Shown in pieces: positions 9,584 to 19,471 of a stretch of 64,000 nucleotides of DNA. Made by a program: the position numbers and the translations under genes. The DNA comes from Streptococcus ratti FA-1 = DSM 20564 (GTDB lineage: Bacteria > Bacillota > Bacilli > Lactobacillales > Streptococcaceae): NCBI RefSeq assembly GCF_000286075.1, contig NZ_AJTZ01000005.1, positions 992,001 to 1,056,000 of the forward strand. The letters run 5' to 3'. Position 1 is the first letter of the stretch, and each line of letters starts with the position of its first letter. The notes under the pieces were generated by a model. It did not search any database. It saw nothing but the letters and a program-made list of their open reading frames with translations, and was not told the DNA's origin.

Positions 9584-10636
9584 TCATGTTTTTTTAATTT
9601 TTTTCTCTAGCTCCAACAGATATTTTTTGCGCTCTTTTCCGCCGCCATAACCGCCCAAACTGCCGTCACTGGCAATAACACGGTGGCAAGGTATCAAAAT
9701 AGCAATCTGATTAGCTCCGTTAGCATTGCCGACAGCTCTGACCTTGTTGTTATCACCTAGCTTTAGAGCCAAATCTTTATAGGTGACCGTTTTTCCAAGT
9801 GGAATTTTCTGAAGCAGTTTCCAAACTGCTTGCTGAAAGGCTGATCCACTCAAATACAGAGGAATGGTAAAACCTGCAAAGGTTCCAGAGAAATAGGCAG
9901 CTAGCTCTTTCTCCAATTGCTGTAAAAGAGTATTGGTTCCATGGATAATTCTTGCATTCAGTCTGCTGCGCAGCCGCTCTATTTCTCTTTCCAGTCCTCG
10001 TCGATTTTCAAATTCCAAAAGATAGAGATACTCCTCATCCGCCAGAGCCAGCATTCGTCCAATTGGTGTCGCGATAAAAGCAGCCGTCAGCACTTTAATA
10101 GTCGTTTTTTTGACTGGATTTCCCATAATACGGCTAAAGGCGTCATTGAAACCGCTAGAGGATTGATAACCCATAGCCAGCTGCTGATCAATGACTGTCT
10201 GTCCGTCCTTGATATTCTTAAAAGCCAGGCCCATCCGACGGGCACGCGCGTACTGAACAAAGGTTATATCGTAGACTTCTTTGAATTGTCGCCTAGCAGT
10301 TGCCGAATGAAGACCTAACCTCTTGAAATCTTCTTCTCTCCACCGCTTCTCAGGATTAGCTTCTACAGCTGTTATGAGCATTCTGACTTCTTCAGGAAGC
10401 TGATGCGGATATGACAGGGGCTGACAGATTTTGCATGGCCGATAACCAGCCAAAAGCGCTTCTTCTGCCTTTTCGTAAAAATCACAGTTTTCAAACTTAG
10501 GCTTTCTGGCCCGGCAGGTCGCATGACAAAAAATCCCCGTTGACTTAATGGCCGCAAAGAAAATCCCGTCAAACTGCTCATCTCGTTCCAGCAAAGCTTG
10601 ATAATAACGCTCTTTTAGCTGTTCATTTTCTATCAT
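9584..10636 (-). CDS. ada: Ada-type alkylation repair protein and regulator
   Basis: A 350-residue three-domain protein. The N-terminal Ada zinc/methyl-phosphotriester domain has Cys37, Cys41, Cys68 and Cys71 (FCHATCRARKP ... YRPCKICQP). An AraC-like helix-turn-helix follows (about 80-170). The C-terminal O6-methylguanine methyltransferase has acceptor Cys317 in IPCHRVI. Family knowledge says it repairs O6-methylguanine and methylphosphotriesters by suicide transfer and activates its own regulon when Cys37 is methylated. Start MIENEQ was chosen because GAGGAGA sits just upstream; an ATG 7 codons earlier lacks a site. Confidence 0.9.
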   Translation of the reverse strand: MIENEQLKERYYQALLERDEQFDGIFFAAIKSTGIFCHATCRARKPKFENCDFYEKAEEALLAGYRPCKICQPLSYPHQLPEEVRMLITAVEANPEKRWREEDFKRLGLHSATARRQFKEVYDITFVQYARARRMGLAFKNIKDGQTVIDQQLAMGYQSSSGFNDAFSRIMGNPVKKTTIKVLTAAFIATPIGRMLALADEEYLYLLEFENRRGLEREIERLRSRLNARIIHGTNTLLQQLEKELAAYFSGTFAGFTIPLYLSGSAFQQAVWKLLQKIPLGKTVTYKDLALKLGDNNKVRAVGNANGANQIAILIPCHRVIASDGSLGGYGGGKERKKYLLELEKKIKKT

Positions 10637-10776
10637 TACAGTCTCCTCATTCATCAATTTTTATTATTATACCCTAAACCAAAGTGAATGACTTCCGAAA
10701 AATGAACAAGTAATTTAAAAGGTTAAAAACAAAGAACAGATCTTTATCTTCTAACAGAAAATGTTTAAGTTAGCAC

Positions 10777-11403
10777 CTACTGTTTTGCAATCACATAACA
10801 AAGCCAAGCTGCCTGCTTTTGACAATCTAGCAAGCGCAAGCCCATTTTATCCAAATAGTTAGCAAACTCTTTATTGTCTTTCAAATCGGGTAAATAATAA
10901 GTCACTTTACTTTGCTCGCAAGCAATGATGAACCGCCCATCATCTGCCAGCACGCGCTTGATTTCAGATAGAGCCTGCTGTAAATCCGGCCAATGAAAAT
11001 GCGTCTGAAAGGCGCAGACAAGCTCAAAACGGCCATCAGGATAAGACAGCTGACTGACGTCCATGACATCAAAAGTCACTCCTTCTAGCTGATAACCTTG
11101 CTGGGCTTGGGAAATAGCCTCCGCAGAAATGTCTATGCCCTTGATCTGACTCTGGGGAAAAAGTTGGTGAAGGTAGGCTGTTGATGCCCCATTGCCGACC
11201 CCAATATCCAAGATATGCCCATAAGATTTTTGAGGAAGCACAGACAAAGCCCACTGTGCCATCGGTAAGTAGGCCTTATTCCAAATTTTCATCATGCTCC
11301 TGCCAATGAATCCTGATGGGTGTTTCGATTGGCTGACGAGATACTTGAGCAAGATGTAAAAGGATACTGCTAAAACGACAAAAACAGCAAGGACTCTTAT
11401 CAT
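10777..11403 (-). CDS. Membrane-anchored class I methyltransferase
   Basis: A 208-residue SAM-dependent methyltransferase. An N-terminal transmembrane segment (about 3-23) is followed by a Rossmann domain with motif I ILDIGVGNGAST (64-75), acidic loop GIDIS and motif RFELVCAFQTHFHW. It resembles Methyltransf_11/25 proteins acting on small molecules; the substrate is unknown. The start ATG overlaps the TGA of the GrpB-like gene by one base and has AGGGGAGG upstream; an in-frame TTG one codon earlier is the alternative. It forms a two-gene unit with the upstream gene. Confidence 0.78.
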   Translation of the reverse strand: MIRVLAVFVVLAVSFYILLKYLVSQSKHPSGFIGRSMMKIWNKAYLPMAQWALSVLPQKSYGHILDIGVGNGASTAYLHQLFPQSQIKGIDISAEAISQAQQGYQLEGVTFDVMDVSQLSYPDGRFELVCAFQTHFHWPDLQQALSEIKRVLADDGRFIIACEQSKVTYYLPDLKDNKEFANYLDKMGLRLLDCQKQAAWLCYVIAKQ

Positions 11404-11969
11404 CAATACCTCCCCTTATAGTCTTTCTTAGCTTGTTGCGTGTATTTCTTAATGAAATCCGTCTTAGCATCTGTATAAGCATCACGGTTATGCTCGTACG
11501 CTTTCCATAAGGCAAGTTTCAACCCTTCATAGTCTTTGGCAACTTCCGGATGTTCTTTTAAATAATCTCTAAAATAAAGTTCATCATTATTACCCTGATA
11601 ACGTAAGTGAAGATGAAAAACTTTCTTGGCAAAACCAGCTTCTGTATAGCCCTTATTAAAGGACATTTGATTTCCATCTTCAGACATCAGTAGATAGCCA
11701 GCATCTAGCAACTGCTTTTTGACAGATTGGACATCTGCTGTTTTGGGAACTTCCAAGAGGATGTCCACAATATTTTTAGCCCAGATATCGGGAATAGCTG
11801 TGCTGCCGATATGCGAAATGCTGCTGATTTCCCCCTTGGAAAACAGCCGCAAGAGAGCCTGCTTTTCTTCTTGATACCACTCCTTCCATTCTTCCTTAGG
11901 CGGCACAAGAAAGATTGGAAACAAGTGCCAGAGTTCTTCCAAAGTCATATCTGACAATGGTTTTGTCAT
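11403..11969 (-). CDS. GrpB (UPF0157) family nucleotidyltransferase-like protein
   Basis: A 188-residue protein of the GrpB/UPF0157 family, which has a nucleotidyltransferase-like fold and is often found linked to CoaE or as a stand-alone protein. The signature HIGSTAIPDIWAKNIVDILLE aligns with the family's HxGSTAVPG...KPxIDI, and the C-terminal half carries the usual LHLRYQGN...FRDYLKEHPEVAKDYEGLK block. Function is not established. The longest frame begins 45 codons upstream, but MTKPLSD has GAGGAGG in the right place and is taken as the start. It is coupled to the methyltransferase gene. Confidence 0.82.
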   Translation of the reverse strand: MTKPLSDMTLEELWHLFPIFLVPPKEEWKEWYQEEKQALLRLFSKGEISSISHIGSTAIPDIWAKNIVDILLEVPKTADVQSVKKQLLDAGYLLMSEDGNQMSFNKGYTEAGFAKKVFHLHLRYQGNNDELYFRDYLKEHPEVAKDYEGLKLALWKAYEHNRDAYTDAKTDFIKKYTQQAKKDYKGRY

Positions 11970-12214
11970 ACTTTTCTGCCTCCTCTTTTTAAAACTTACA
12001 CACTCATTATAGCAGAAAATCATCCTTATCAGTAAATCCTTCTGTTTTAACAACGAAAGAACAAATCCCCGGACTCTTTGATAGCTTCTATTTTGTTTGT
12101 ACAAATAAAATACTTCTTTTAAAATATTAATTTATAAATTTTAAAAGACTCTACTCTTAATAATTTTACAAAGGATTATGTTAAAATAAATTATCACATC
12201 CTAAGGAGATACCA

Positions 12215-13966
12215 GTGACTCACTTAAAATTGGAATTTCAAAAACTCTACTATAACTTAGATAAAATATTATTCTTGTTCTTTAGCCTTTTTGTGGCAAT
12301 AGAATATGTCTGGATCCCCATTAATTCTTGGATTTCTGAAAAACTGTTAGCCTTGACAGGGTATCTTTATATCTCACCTAACAATATCGTCCCTATTTTC
12401 ACACGCCACTGGTGGGTAACACTTACTTTTATCTTGCTTTTCATCCTCAATATTATGATCTCCTATTTACAAATTGGTTTTCTTTTTTCAGGTGTTCATC
12501 AATTATTAACCCAACATCCCAAAACATTGAGACAGTTCATCAAAACCACTTGGCAGGAATTTTTATCTATCGTTAGGCATATTAGTATTGGAAAAACTTT
12601 TTTTCTGCTTATTTATGCCTCCATTCTTCTTCCCTTTCTCAAGCGTATCCTAAATATTTACTATCTCAATAAATTTTTAATTCCTCAGTTTATTTGGGAT
12701 TATCTAAACAAACAATATCTACTAGCTGGTTTTGTTTTGATTCTGACAGCTGTCTTTTTTCTGCTGGCTAGTCGTTTAATGTATGCTTTACCCAAAATTT
12801 ATTTTGAACATTGGTCTGTAAAACAAGCTGTTCAATTCAGTTGGCAGCAAACTCAAAAAAAGACCCTAATTTCTCTATTTCGCTTATTCTTGATAATTAT
12901 CCAAGCTGTCCTTATTTTTCTTTTATTGGCATTTTTAGCTTATGGCATTCAGCTGCTAGCAGATGAACTGCCAGATAAATTTTCTTTAATTTTTGCTACT
13001 ATAAACTTTGTTTTCATTACATTTGCTTATTATATAAGCATTGCATTCTTTTTAGTTAAATTTGTTTCCTTACTGACAGATAAACATTTACCCAACGATA
13101 ATAAATGGCTGCGCCAACGTTTCCAATTAAGCATTTTGTTTGTTTCTTCCTTGATTTTTGCTATCAATGGTTTTGCTTATTTAAACCATCCTTTTCAAAG
13201 TTTGCCACTCAGCATTTCACATCGCGGTGTTAACAATAACAATGGTGTCCAAAATACATTACAATCTTTGGAAAAAACAACTAGGTTAAAACCTGATTTT
13301 ATTGAGATAGATATTCAAGAAACAGCAGATAAACAATTTGTCATGATGCACGATGCAAATCTTTCTAACTTGACTGGTCTTGACGGGGAAACTCATGATT
13401 TCACACTCAAACAACTCACCCAAATGACTGTCTCTGAAAATGGTCATGCCACAAAAATGACCAGCTTTGATGCTTATTTTGCTAGAGCAAATCAATTGGG
13501 GCAAAAGTTACTCATTGAAATTAAAACATCCTCTCGTGATTCAAAAAATATGATGACCCGCTTCCTCAACAAATATGCTAAACAAATCAAAAGCCATAAA
13601 CATCAAATCCATTCTTTAGATTATCGTGTCATTGATAATGTTAAAAAGTACGATAAATCTCTTGTTGCTTACTTCATTCTGCCTTACAATACTATCTTCC
13701 CCAGAACCAAGGCCAATGGTTATACCATGGAATATTCCTCTTTGGATCAAAATTTTATGACTAAATTACTTATTAATCAGAAGAAGATCTACGCTTGGAC
13801 TGTTAATGATGAAGCAGCCGTGACAGGAATGGTTTTGATGGGAGTTAATGGTATTATTACAGATAACCTGACTGATCTTAAAGCGAATCTTAATGACATT
13901 CGCTCTGATAAAAACTATTCCAGCTTACTTTTACTTCATATCCAAGAAATTTTAAATTTATTCTAA
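12215..13966 (+). CDS. Glycerophosphodiester phosphodiesterase with membrane domain
   Basis: A 583-residue protein. The first 330 residues form a multi-spanning membrane domain (about eight segments) of the GPDPase_memb type. The C-terminal 250 residues form a GDPD TIM barrel placed outside the membrane, with catalytic SISHRGVN near 335, metal ligands in FIEIDIQETAD and the general acid HDAN. It hydrolyses glycerophosphodiesters or lipoteichoic-acid-like polyglycerol phosphates to glycerol-3-phosphate and an alcohol. The start is GTG with AAGGAG 6 bp upstream. It is monocistronic with a strong terminator. Confidence 0.88.
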   Translation: MTHLKLEFQKLYYNLDKILFLFFSLFVAIEYVWIPINSWISEKLLALTGYLYISPNNIVPIFTRHWWVTLTFILLFILNIMISYLQIGFLFSGVHQLLTQHPKTLRQFIKTTWQEFLSIVRHISIGKTFFLLIYASILLPFLKRILNIYYLNKFLIPQFIWDYLNKQYLLAGFVLILTAVFFLLASRLMYALPKIYFEHWSVKQAVQFSWQQTQKKTLISLFRLFLIIIQAVLIFLLLAFLAYGIQLLADELPDKFSLIFATINFVFITFAYYISIAFFLVKFVSLLTDKHLPNDNKWLRQRFQLSILFVSSLIFAINGFAYLNHPFQSLPLSISHRGVNNNNGVQNTLQSLEKTTRLKPDFIEIDIQETADKQFVMMHDANLSNLTGLDGETHDFTLKQLTQMTVSENGHATKMTSFDAYFARANQLGQKLLIEIKTSSRDSKNMMTRFLNKYAKQIKSHKHQIHSLDYRVIDNVKKYDKSLVAYFILPYNTIFPRTKANGYTMEYSSLDQNFMTKLLINQKKIYAWTVNDEAAVTGMVLMGVNGIITDNLTDLKANLNDIRSDKNYSSLLLLHIQEILNLF

Positions 13967-13976
13967 TCAAACTTAA

Positions 13977-14029
13977 AAAGCGATAAAGACTTTTATGGCG
14001 AATGGTCATAAGTCTTTATCGCTTTTTTA
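13977..14029 (+). terminator. Terminator of the phosphodiesterase gene
   Basis: AAAGCGATAAAGACTT pairs with AAGTCTTTATCGCTTT, followed by a T-run, 10 bp past the stop codon. Confidence 0.9.
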
Positions 14030-14084
14030 GGGATTTAAAATTCCTATTGTTTCAAATCATACAATGTTTTGAGAATAAAACTAA

Positions 14085-14110
14085 AAAGAGAGGAGTTTGT
14101 CCCTCTCTTT
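14085..14110 (-). terminator. Terminator of the aquaporin gene
   Basis: AAAGAGAGG pairs with CCTCTCTTT over a 7-8 base loop; on the minus strand a T-run follows. It lies about 140 bp past the aquaporin stop. Confidence 0.7.
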
Positions 14111-14253
14111 AAATATTAAGATAAGTCCACCCACCATAGTTGACAAAGAGTCAATTTTCAAGGTAAACAGTTGGTGCAGCCAAAAGGAAACAGACAAAGA
14201 CTGTACTTTCACAGTCCCTGCCTCATCGAATTTATTAGCTGCAGAATAATATT

Positions 14254-14940
14254 TTATTCTTCTGTGCCAATAAGCTTATCTCCAACGATAGCTGCAAGAA
14301 TGCCGCCAACAATCGGTGCACAGATGAAAATCCATACTTGGCTGAGCGCTTCACCGCCGACAAAAAGAGCAGGCGCTAAGCTGCGAGCTGGGTTAACTGA
14401 AAGTCCAGTAATATTAAGACCAACAAGGATCATCAAAGTCAAAGTCAAACCAATGACAATACCCGCGATTTTTCCGTTCCCCTTGCTTTCAGATGTCACT
14501 GTTACAATCACTAAAACAAAGATAAAGGTTGCGATTGTTTCAAAGAGAAAACCTCCCAAAGGTGTGACACCATTTGCCAAGGCGTTTTGTCCAAGTCCAA
14601 CCTTATCAAGAGACATACCTGAATTCGTCATCAGAAAGAAAACAGCTGCTGAGGCAACAATGGCTCCAACGACTTGTGCTACGATGTAGTTGATTAGTTC
14701 TTTAGCATCCATACGTTTGTTGACAAACATAGCGATAGACACGGCCGGATTGAGGTGAGCGCCTGAAACCGCTCCGATCGAATAGGCTGCTGCTACAATG
14801 GATAAACCAAAGGCAAGGGCAATGCCAAGGTGGCCAACTCCTCCGCTTCCTACACCATTACCAAAAACAACTGTCCCTGTTCCGACGAAAACAAGAATAA
14901 ACGTTCCAGTTAATTCAGCAAAAAATTTTTTCATTTTCAT
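14254..14940 (-). CDS. Aquaporin / glycerol facilitator (MIP family)
   Basis: A 228-residue six-helix channel for water or small uncharged solutes. Both half-helix motifs are intact: AHLNPAVS in the first half and SVNPARS in the second. Aligning by eye to AqpZ, the selectivity filter keeps the helix-2 Phe and the Arg, but the His of water-only channels is Ile (TLMILVG) and the small residue before SVNPAR is Leu. This suggests a wider or more hydrophobic pore. The reading frame extends upstream, but AGGGAGGG precedes MKMKKFF, so either Met of that pair is the start. A sigma-A promoter lies just upstream. Confidence 0.88.
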   Translation of the reverse strand: MKMKKFFAELTGTFILVFVGTGTVVFGNGVGSGGVGHLGIALAFGLSIVAAAYSIGAVSGAHLNPAVSIAMFVNKRMDAKELINYIVAQVVGAIVASAAVFFLMTNSGMSLDKVGLGQNALANGVTPLGGFLFETIATFIFVLVIVTVTSESKGNGKIAGIVIGLTLTLMILVGLNITGLSVNPARSLAPALFVGGEALSQVWIFICAPIVGGILAAIVGDKLIGTEE

Positions 14941-14976
14941 GTCCCTCCCTAAATGGATATGTTTAAATACAAACCT

Positions 14977-15005
14977 ATTATAGCCTCTCTTTTCTGATAA
15001 TTCAA
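14977..15005 (-). promoter_or_regulatory. Sigma-A promoter of the aquaporin gene
   Basis: TTGAAT, 17-bp spacer and TATAAT on the minus strand, about 37 bp before the start codon. Confidence 0.75.
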
Positions 15006-15251
15006 TGGATACAGCTTGAAAATACAATAATTTTACAAAATTCGTTTTCAAAACCTTTTGACTTATCATAGATTTATGGAGATCTTTTATGCCCTCTGTT
15101 TTTGCAGTCTTTTCCTTATCTGTCTGTTCAGCTTCAGTGCTAAAGGTATCTGGTTTTTCAAAGACCTAACAGCCATATATTAACTTGATAAACAGATACC
15201 GCTCGTCCAGAAAAATTCTTTTACCCTAAACCAACTAGCTGCTGCTATCAT

Positions 15252-15279
15252 AAAAAATCACCCTTTCGAGTGATTTTTT
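15252..15279 (-). terminator. Terminator of the YrdC-like gene
   Basis: AAAAAATCAC pairs with GTGATTTTTT around a CCTTTCGA-type loop, beginning 5 bp after the stop codon. Confidence 0.8.
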
Positions 15280-15283
15280 CAGC

Positions 15284-16069
15284 TTAATAGTACTCACCTT
15301 GGCGGTAATTCCATGAGTTAAATGTGTCTGATAAATGCATCATGATTTTATCAATATCAAGTCCCTTACGGATAACAACAGGGCAAGGCTCTACTGAGCG
15401 GCTGCCAGCTCCTTGTTCAGGAATTAGCTTACCATCAACATCAACCATTGAGACCATAACACCTTGTTCATAGCGCGTTTCCACGGTTTTATCCGGTTGG
15501 ATAGATGCCACATAATCATCGGCTTCGATAACAAGGTCAACCATTGACTCGATACGCTCACCGATACCTTCAACTTTACCGCGATTTCCTTTACCTGATG
15601 GGTTAGCTGAGGAAGCATAGACCATACGGCCTTCCTTTTCCCACATTTCTTTGGCAATTTGTTCGCCAGCTACGCCGAATTTAATAACAAAGCAAGATGT
15701 TCCGCGAACGTCTGTCATCAACTCTTCGCGCCCATCACCGTAAGCTTGCAATTTTTCGTAAGCTTCTGGCTTCCACGGCAGGATACAGCCAAGAAGAATG
15801 TCTTCATCCCAATGTTTTTGGTAAAAGGCATCAATTTCAGGCGTCAATTGAGCAAGAACTCGCAGCTCATCCATGCTGCCGCACAAAACAACTCCTGGTT
15901 TGTTGCGATTGCGCTTTTTAGCTTCAAATTTACGCTCAAGACCCTTTTTATCTGAGGTCATGATAATGTAGCCAACCTTGGTTGGACAGACGATAACGCC
16001 GCCTTCGCCCTTAACAATTTCAAATCCTTCTTGCGAAAGATTGCCATCCCAATGGATATGTTTAGTCAT
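15284..16069 (-). CDS. YrdC/Sua5-like RNA-binding domain protein
   Basis: A 261-residue protein of the Sua5/YciO/YrdC superfamily. GGVIVCPTKVGYIIM near the N-terminus and MVYASSANPSGKGN near the middle match the nucleotide-binding cleft of this family, whose characterised members make threonylcarbamoyl-adenylate for tRNA t6A modification. The Lys-Arg rich KKRNRNKPG fits the KR..KP motif. A typical shorter or longer TsaC is expected elsewhere, so this may be a paralogue with a different job. The start has GATGGAG upstream. It is a single gene with its own terminator. Confidence 0.75.
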   Translation of the reverse strand: MTKHIHWDGNLSQEGFEIVKGEGGVIVCPTKVGYIIMTSDKKGLERKFEAKKRNRNKPGVVLCGSMDELRVLAQLTPEIDAFYQKHWDEDILLGCILPWKPEAYEKLQAYGDGREELMTDVRGTSCFVIKFGVAGEQIAKEMWEKEGRMVYASSANPSGKGNRGKVEGIGERIESMVDLVIEADDYVASIQPDKTVETRYEQGVMVSMVDVDGKLIPEQGAGSRSVEPCPVVIRKGLDIDKIMMHLSDTFNSWNYRQGEYY

Positions 16070-16178
16070 TAGTTTTCTCCATCTAAATTAATAATACTTT
16101 TTTATTTTATCATGCTTAATCTCTAAAAGCAATGTTATTTATTGATTTTTCAGAACTTTCTAAACTTTATGAAACAGT

Positions 16179-16769
16179 TTACTGCCAATAAGCGGGACGG
16201 TTTTTCTCGTATTCAGTAATAAGGTCTTCATACTGAAGCGTAATACCGATATCATCCAAACCGTTTAAAAGCTTGTGCTTCCATTCACCATCAATGTCAA
16301 AAGTGAATTCTCCCACTGGAGAAAAGATTTTTTGCTCATAGAGATCAACTCTCACCTCATCTGTCGGTGCCAGCCCGGCTAATTGGTCACGAACTTCCCG
16401 CGGCTGAACAATAGGCAGGATACCGTTGTTTAGATCATTATTGTAGTGGATATCGCCAAAAGAACCTGCTATGATAACCTTAAAACCATAGTCTGCCAAG
16501 GCCCAGGCTGCATGCTCGCGCGAAGAACCTGCGCCAAAATTATCCCCAGTGATTAAAATACTGGCCTTACGATATTCCGGCCTATTAAAAACAAAGTCTG
16601 GATTCTCTGTGTAATTATGATCCAGATACCGCCATTCGTACATAAGGTACTTGCCAAAACCTTTTTTGTCAATTAATTTCAAAAACTGCTTGGGTAAAAT
16701 TTGATCAGTATCAATATTGTCATTCATTAAGGGAACCGTTGTCCCACTATAGATTGTAAATTTTTCCAT
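16179..16769 (-). CDS. leuD: 3-isopropylmalate dehydratase small subunit
   Basis: The small subunit (196 residues) pairs with LeuC to isomerise 2- to 3-isopropylmalate. The swivel-domain motif [15 protein letters not shown] is intact, as is the N-terminal [16 protein letters not shown]. The reading frame continues 28 codons upstream inside leuC, but MEKFTIYSG two bases after the leuC stop is the family start, with GGAGG a rather long 13 bp upstream. It is the last gene of the leu operon. Confidence 0.95.
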   Translation of the reverse strand: MEKFTIYSGTTVPLMNDNIDTDQILPKQFLKLIDKKGFGKYLMYEWRYLDHNYTENPDFVFNRPEYRKASILITGDNFGAGSSREHAAWALADYGFKVIIAGSFGDIHYNNDLNNGILPIVQPREVRDQLAGLAPTDEVRVDLYEQKIFSPVGEFTFDIDGEWKHKLLNGLDDIGITLQYEDLITEYEKNRPAYWQ

Positions 16770-16771
16770 AA

Positions 16772-18157
16772 TTAAACTTGTGCCTCCGGTAAGTGACGAA
16801 CATCCACAAAGCGGCCTGCAATCGCAGCTGCCGCTGCCATAGCAGGACTGCAAAGATGGGTTTTAGCACCAACTCCCTGCCTATCTTCAAAATTGCGGTT
16901 GCTGGTTGAGGCGCAGTGCATACCTTCAGGCACCTTGTCAGGATTCATCCCCAAACACATGGAGCAGCCTGGATCCCGCCACTCAAAACCAGCTTCCATA
17001 AAGATCTTATCTAAGCCTAGCTTTTCAGCAGCTCTTTTTACAGGACGGCTTCCCGGAACAACAATAGCTGTCAGATGAGGGGAAATATGTTTACCAGCTA
17101 CGTACTTAGCAGCTTCTTTTAGATCACTGAGTCTGGCATTTGTACAAGAACCTAAAAAGACATAGCCCAGCTCAATATCCTCGGCTGTCTGCCCCGGTTG
17201 CATATCCATATACTGATAAGCACGCTCATCATTCATATCCTTGATTTCAGGAAAGGCTTGACCAAACTCAACTCCCATTGATGGATTGGTTCCCCAAGTA
17301 ACCATAGGGGCTAGCTCGGAAACATCCATTTCAATGACCTTGTCATACTGGGCATCCCTATCTGAAACTAAGGTTTTCCAATCTGCTACCGCTGCTTCAA
17401 AATCCTTAGGAGCACACTCTCTGCCTTTAAGATAGTCAAAAGTCTTCTGATCGGGATTCATAATCCCCATTTTAGAGCCAAATTCAATGGACATATTGCA
17501 AATAGTCATGCGTTCTTCCATGCTCAGCGCATCAACAGCTTCACCCACATATTCGACAACATGACCGACCCCAACAGCAACGCCATACTTGGCGATCAAA
17601 GCCAAAATATAGTCTTTAGAGTAGACTCCTTTTTGCGGCTGGCCAGTGAATTTGACTAATAATTTTTTAGGTTTCACCTGCCAAATTGTCTGTGTTGCAA
17701 AAACATGCTCTACTTCTGTTGTACCGATTCCAAAACCGATAGCTCCAAAAGCGCCGTGGGTGGCCGTATGGCTGTCCCCGCAGACAATAAATTTTCCTGG
17801 CTGTGTTCGGCCCGTTTCAGGTCCAACCATGTGCACAATTCCTTGATGTTCAGAACCGTGGTCAGCATGAGGAATCTCAAATTCAACAACATTTCTGGCA
17901 AGAGCATCCATCTGCGCCTTAGAGATAAGGTCACGAATGTCATAGATGTTAACCGTCGGCACATTATGATCAAAGGTGCCAAAGGTAAGATCGGGACGGC
18001 GGACTTTTCTGCCTGCATCCCGCAGCCCCTGAAAAGCCTGGGGACTGGTAACTTCATGGATATAGTGCTGATCCACATACATAAGCTGAGGTTCGCCTTC
18101 CTTACCAGTTACCACATGGCGTTCCCAAAGCTTATCAAAAATTGATTTGCCACTCAT
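16772..18157 (-). CDS. leuC: 3-isopropylmalate dehydratase large subunit
   Basis: A 461-residue aconitase-superfamily enzyme. The 4Fe-4S cysteines are visible in [10 protein letters not shown] and in [11 protein letters not shown], and substrate-binding segments include [11 protein letters not shown] and [16 protein letters not shown]. It acts with LeuD in the second step of leucine synthesis. It sits between the DUF1294 gene (1 bp gap) and leuD (2 bp gap), so all are co-transcribed. Oxygen lability of the cluster is known for the family. Confidence 0.96.
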   Translation of the reverse strand: MSGKSIFDKLWERHVVTGKEGEPQLMYVDQHYIHEVTSPQAFQGLRDAGRKVRRPDLTFGTFDHNVPTVNIYDIRDLISKAQMDALARNVVEFEIPHADHGSEHQGIVHMVGPETGRTQPGKFIVCGDSHTATHGAFGAIGFGIGTTEVEHVFATQTIWQVKPKKLLVKFTGQPQKGVYSKDYILALIAKYGVAVGVGHVVEYVGEAVDALSMEERMTICNMSIEFGSKMGIMNPDQKTFDYLKGRECAPKDFEAAVADWKTLVSDRDAQYDKVIEMDVSELAPMVTWGTNPSMGVEFGQAFPEIKDMNDERAYQYMDMQPGQTAEDIELGYVFLGSCTNARLSDLKEAAKYVAGKHISPHLTAIVVPGSRPVKRAAEKLGLDKIFMEAGFEWRDPGCSMCLGMNPDKVPEGMHCASTSNRNFEDRQGVGAKTHLCSPAMAAAAAIAGRFVDVRHLPEAQV

Positions 18158-18158
18158 A

Positions 18159-18431
18159 TTACATTCTCCAAACTAAATAAATCACAAAGCAATCAATAAA
18201 AATGCCTAGATACCAAACCAGATGAAAATACCATTTTCTGGTTTTATGGTGAAAGAGGATCCCGCCCAAAGCAGCACCTAAACCGCCCAAACAAAGACTA
18301 AGAAGTAAAAGATTTCTTTCAGAAATCCGCCATTGCTTTTTTACCGCTTTCCCTTTGTCAAGACCATAAAGGCAGAAGACCCCTATATTCCAAATAATCA
18401 GTACAAGCCAAAAATAAATCTGCTCTCTCAT
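18159..18431 (-). CDS. DUF1294 family membrane protein
   Basis: A 90-residue protein with about three hydrophobic segments and the family signature [23 protein letters not shown] followed by [21 protein letters not shown]. Function is unknown. It lies inside the leu operon: its ATG overlaps the leuB stop (ATGA) and it ends 1 bp before leuC, so it is translated with the leucine genes. No enzyme of the pathway is expected at this position, so it is either a passenger or an accessory factor. Confidence 0.82.
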   Translation of the reverse strand: MREQIYFWLVLIIWNIGVFCLYGLDKGKAVKKQWRISERNLLLLSLCLGGLGAALGGILFHHKTRKWYFHLVWYLGIFIDCFVIYLVWRM

Positions 18432-19462
18432 AGATTAGCAATAATAGCTACCGTCATCTGTTTTGTATCAGCTGAACCACCTAAGTCACGCGTTAGAATG
18501 CCTTGCGTCAAAGTCTTATCAACTGCCATTTCAATCATTTCAGCGCTAGCATTTTCACCAAAAGACTCACGCAGCATCATGGCAACTGACAAAATCATTG
18601 ATATTGGATTGGCAATACCTTGTCCAGCAATATCTGGTGCAGAACCGTGAATTGGTTCATAAAGGCTCGGCCCATTTTCAGAATGGCTGGCAGATGGCAT
18701 AACGCCAAGAGTACCAGGCAGAACAGAAGACTCATCAGATAAAATATCACCGAAAAGATTTTCCGTTACAACCACATCAAAACGTGCTGGGTTGGTAATC
18801 ATAATCATAGCTGCGCTGTCCACCAATTGGTGTTCCAAAGCGACATCTGGATATTCTTTGGCCACTTCGTCTGCTACTTTACGCCAGAGTTTTGAGGTTG
18901 CCAAGACATTTTGCTTATCAATGCTGGTTACTTTTTTACTGCGTCCACGCGCAATCTCAAAAGCCTTGCGCATGATACGGCGAATCTCATCAGCAGAATA
19001 ATCATTGATATCACGGGCCGAATCGTCATTCAAAGTATGTTCTCCAAAATAGATACCACCAGTCAATTCACGAACAACAACAAAGTCTACGCCTTCAATA
19101 CGTTCTGGTTTTAAGGGTGATAAATGCTTAAGAGCATCAAAGATACGCACAGGCCGAATATTGGCAAAAAGATTGAGTTCCTTGCGAATAGCCAAGAGAC
19201 CCTGTTCAGGACGAACAGGTGCACTGTCATACTGAGGACTGCCAATAGCAGCCAACAAAATAGCATCCGCAGATTTGGCCGCATCCAAAGTGTCCTTAGG
19301 CAGCGGATGGCCGCTAGCATCAATACCTGCTCCGCCGAAAGCCTTTGCCTGAGTTTCGTAAGCAAAACCAGTCTTAGCAGCAACTGCTGCTAAGACCTCT
19401 AGGCCAGCTGCCATGATTTCCGGCCCAATCCCGTCTCCTGCCAGTGTTACAATTTTTTTCAT
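18428..19462 (-). CDS. leuB: 3-isopropylmalate dehydrogenase
   Basis: NAD-dependent oxidative decarboxylation of 3-isopropylmalate, third step of leucine synthesis. The length (344) is normal. Visible are LAGDGIGPEIM, substrate arginines in NLFANIRPVR, ELTGGIYFGEH, the catalytic Tyr/Lys region, and the NAD-binding EPIHGSAPDIAGQGIANP. Nine bases separate it from leuA and it overlaps the downstream DUF1294 gene. Confidence 0.96.
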   Translation of the reverse strand: MKKIVTLAGDGIGPEIMAAGLEVLAAVAAKTGFAYETQAKAFGGAGIDASGHPLPKDTLDAAKSADAILLAAIGSPQYDSAPVRPEQGLLAIRKELNLFANIRPVRIFDALKHLSPLKPERIEGVDFVVVRELTGGIYFGEHTLNDDSARDINDYSADEIRRIMRKAFEIARGRSKKVTSIDKQNVLATSKLWRKVADEVAKEYPDVALEHQLVDSAAMIMITNPARFDVVVTENLFGDILSDESSVLPGTLGVMPSASHSENGPSLYEPIHGSAPDIAGQGIANPISMILSVAMMLRESFGENASAEMIEMAVDKTLTQGILTRDLGGSADTKQMTVAIIANL

Positions 19463-19471
19463 TCTTCTCTC

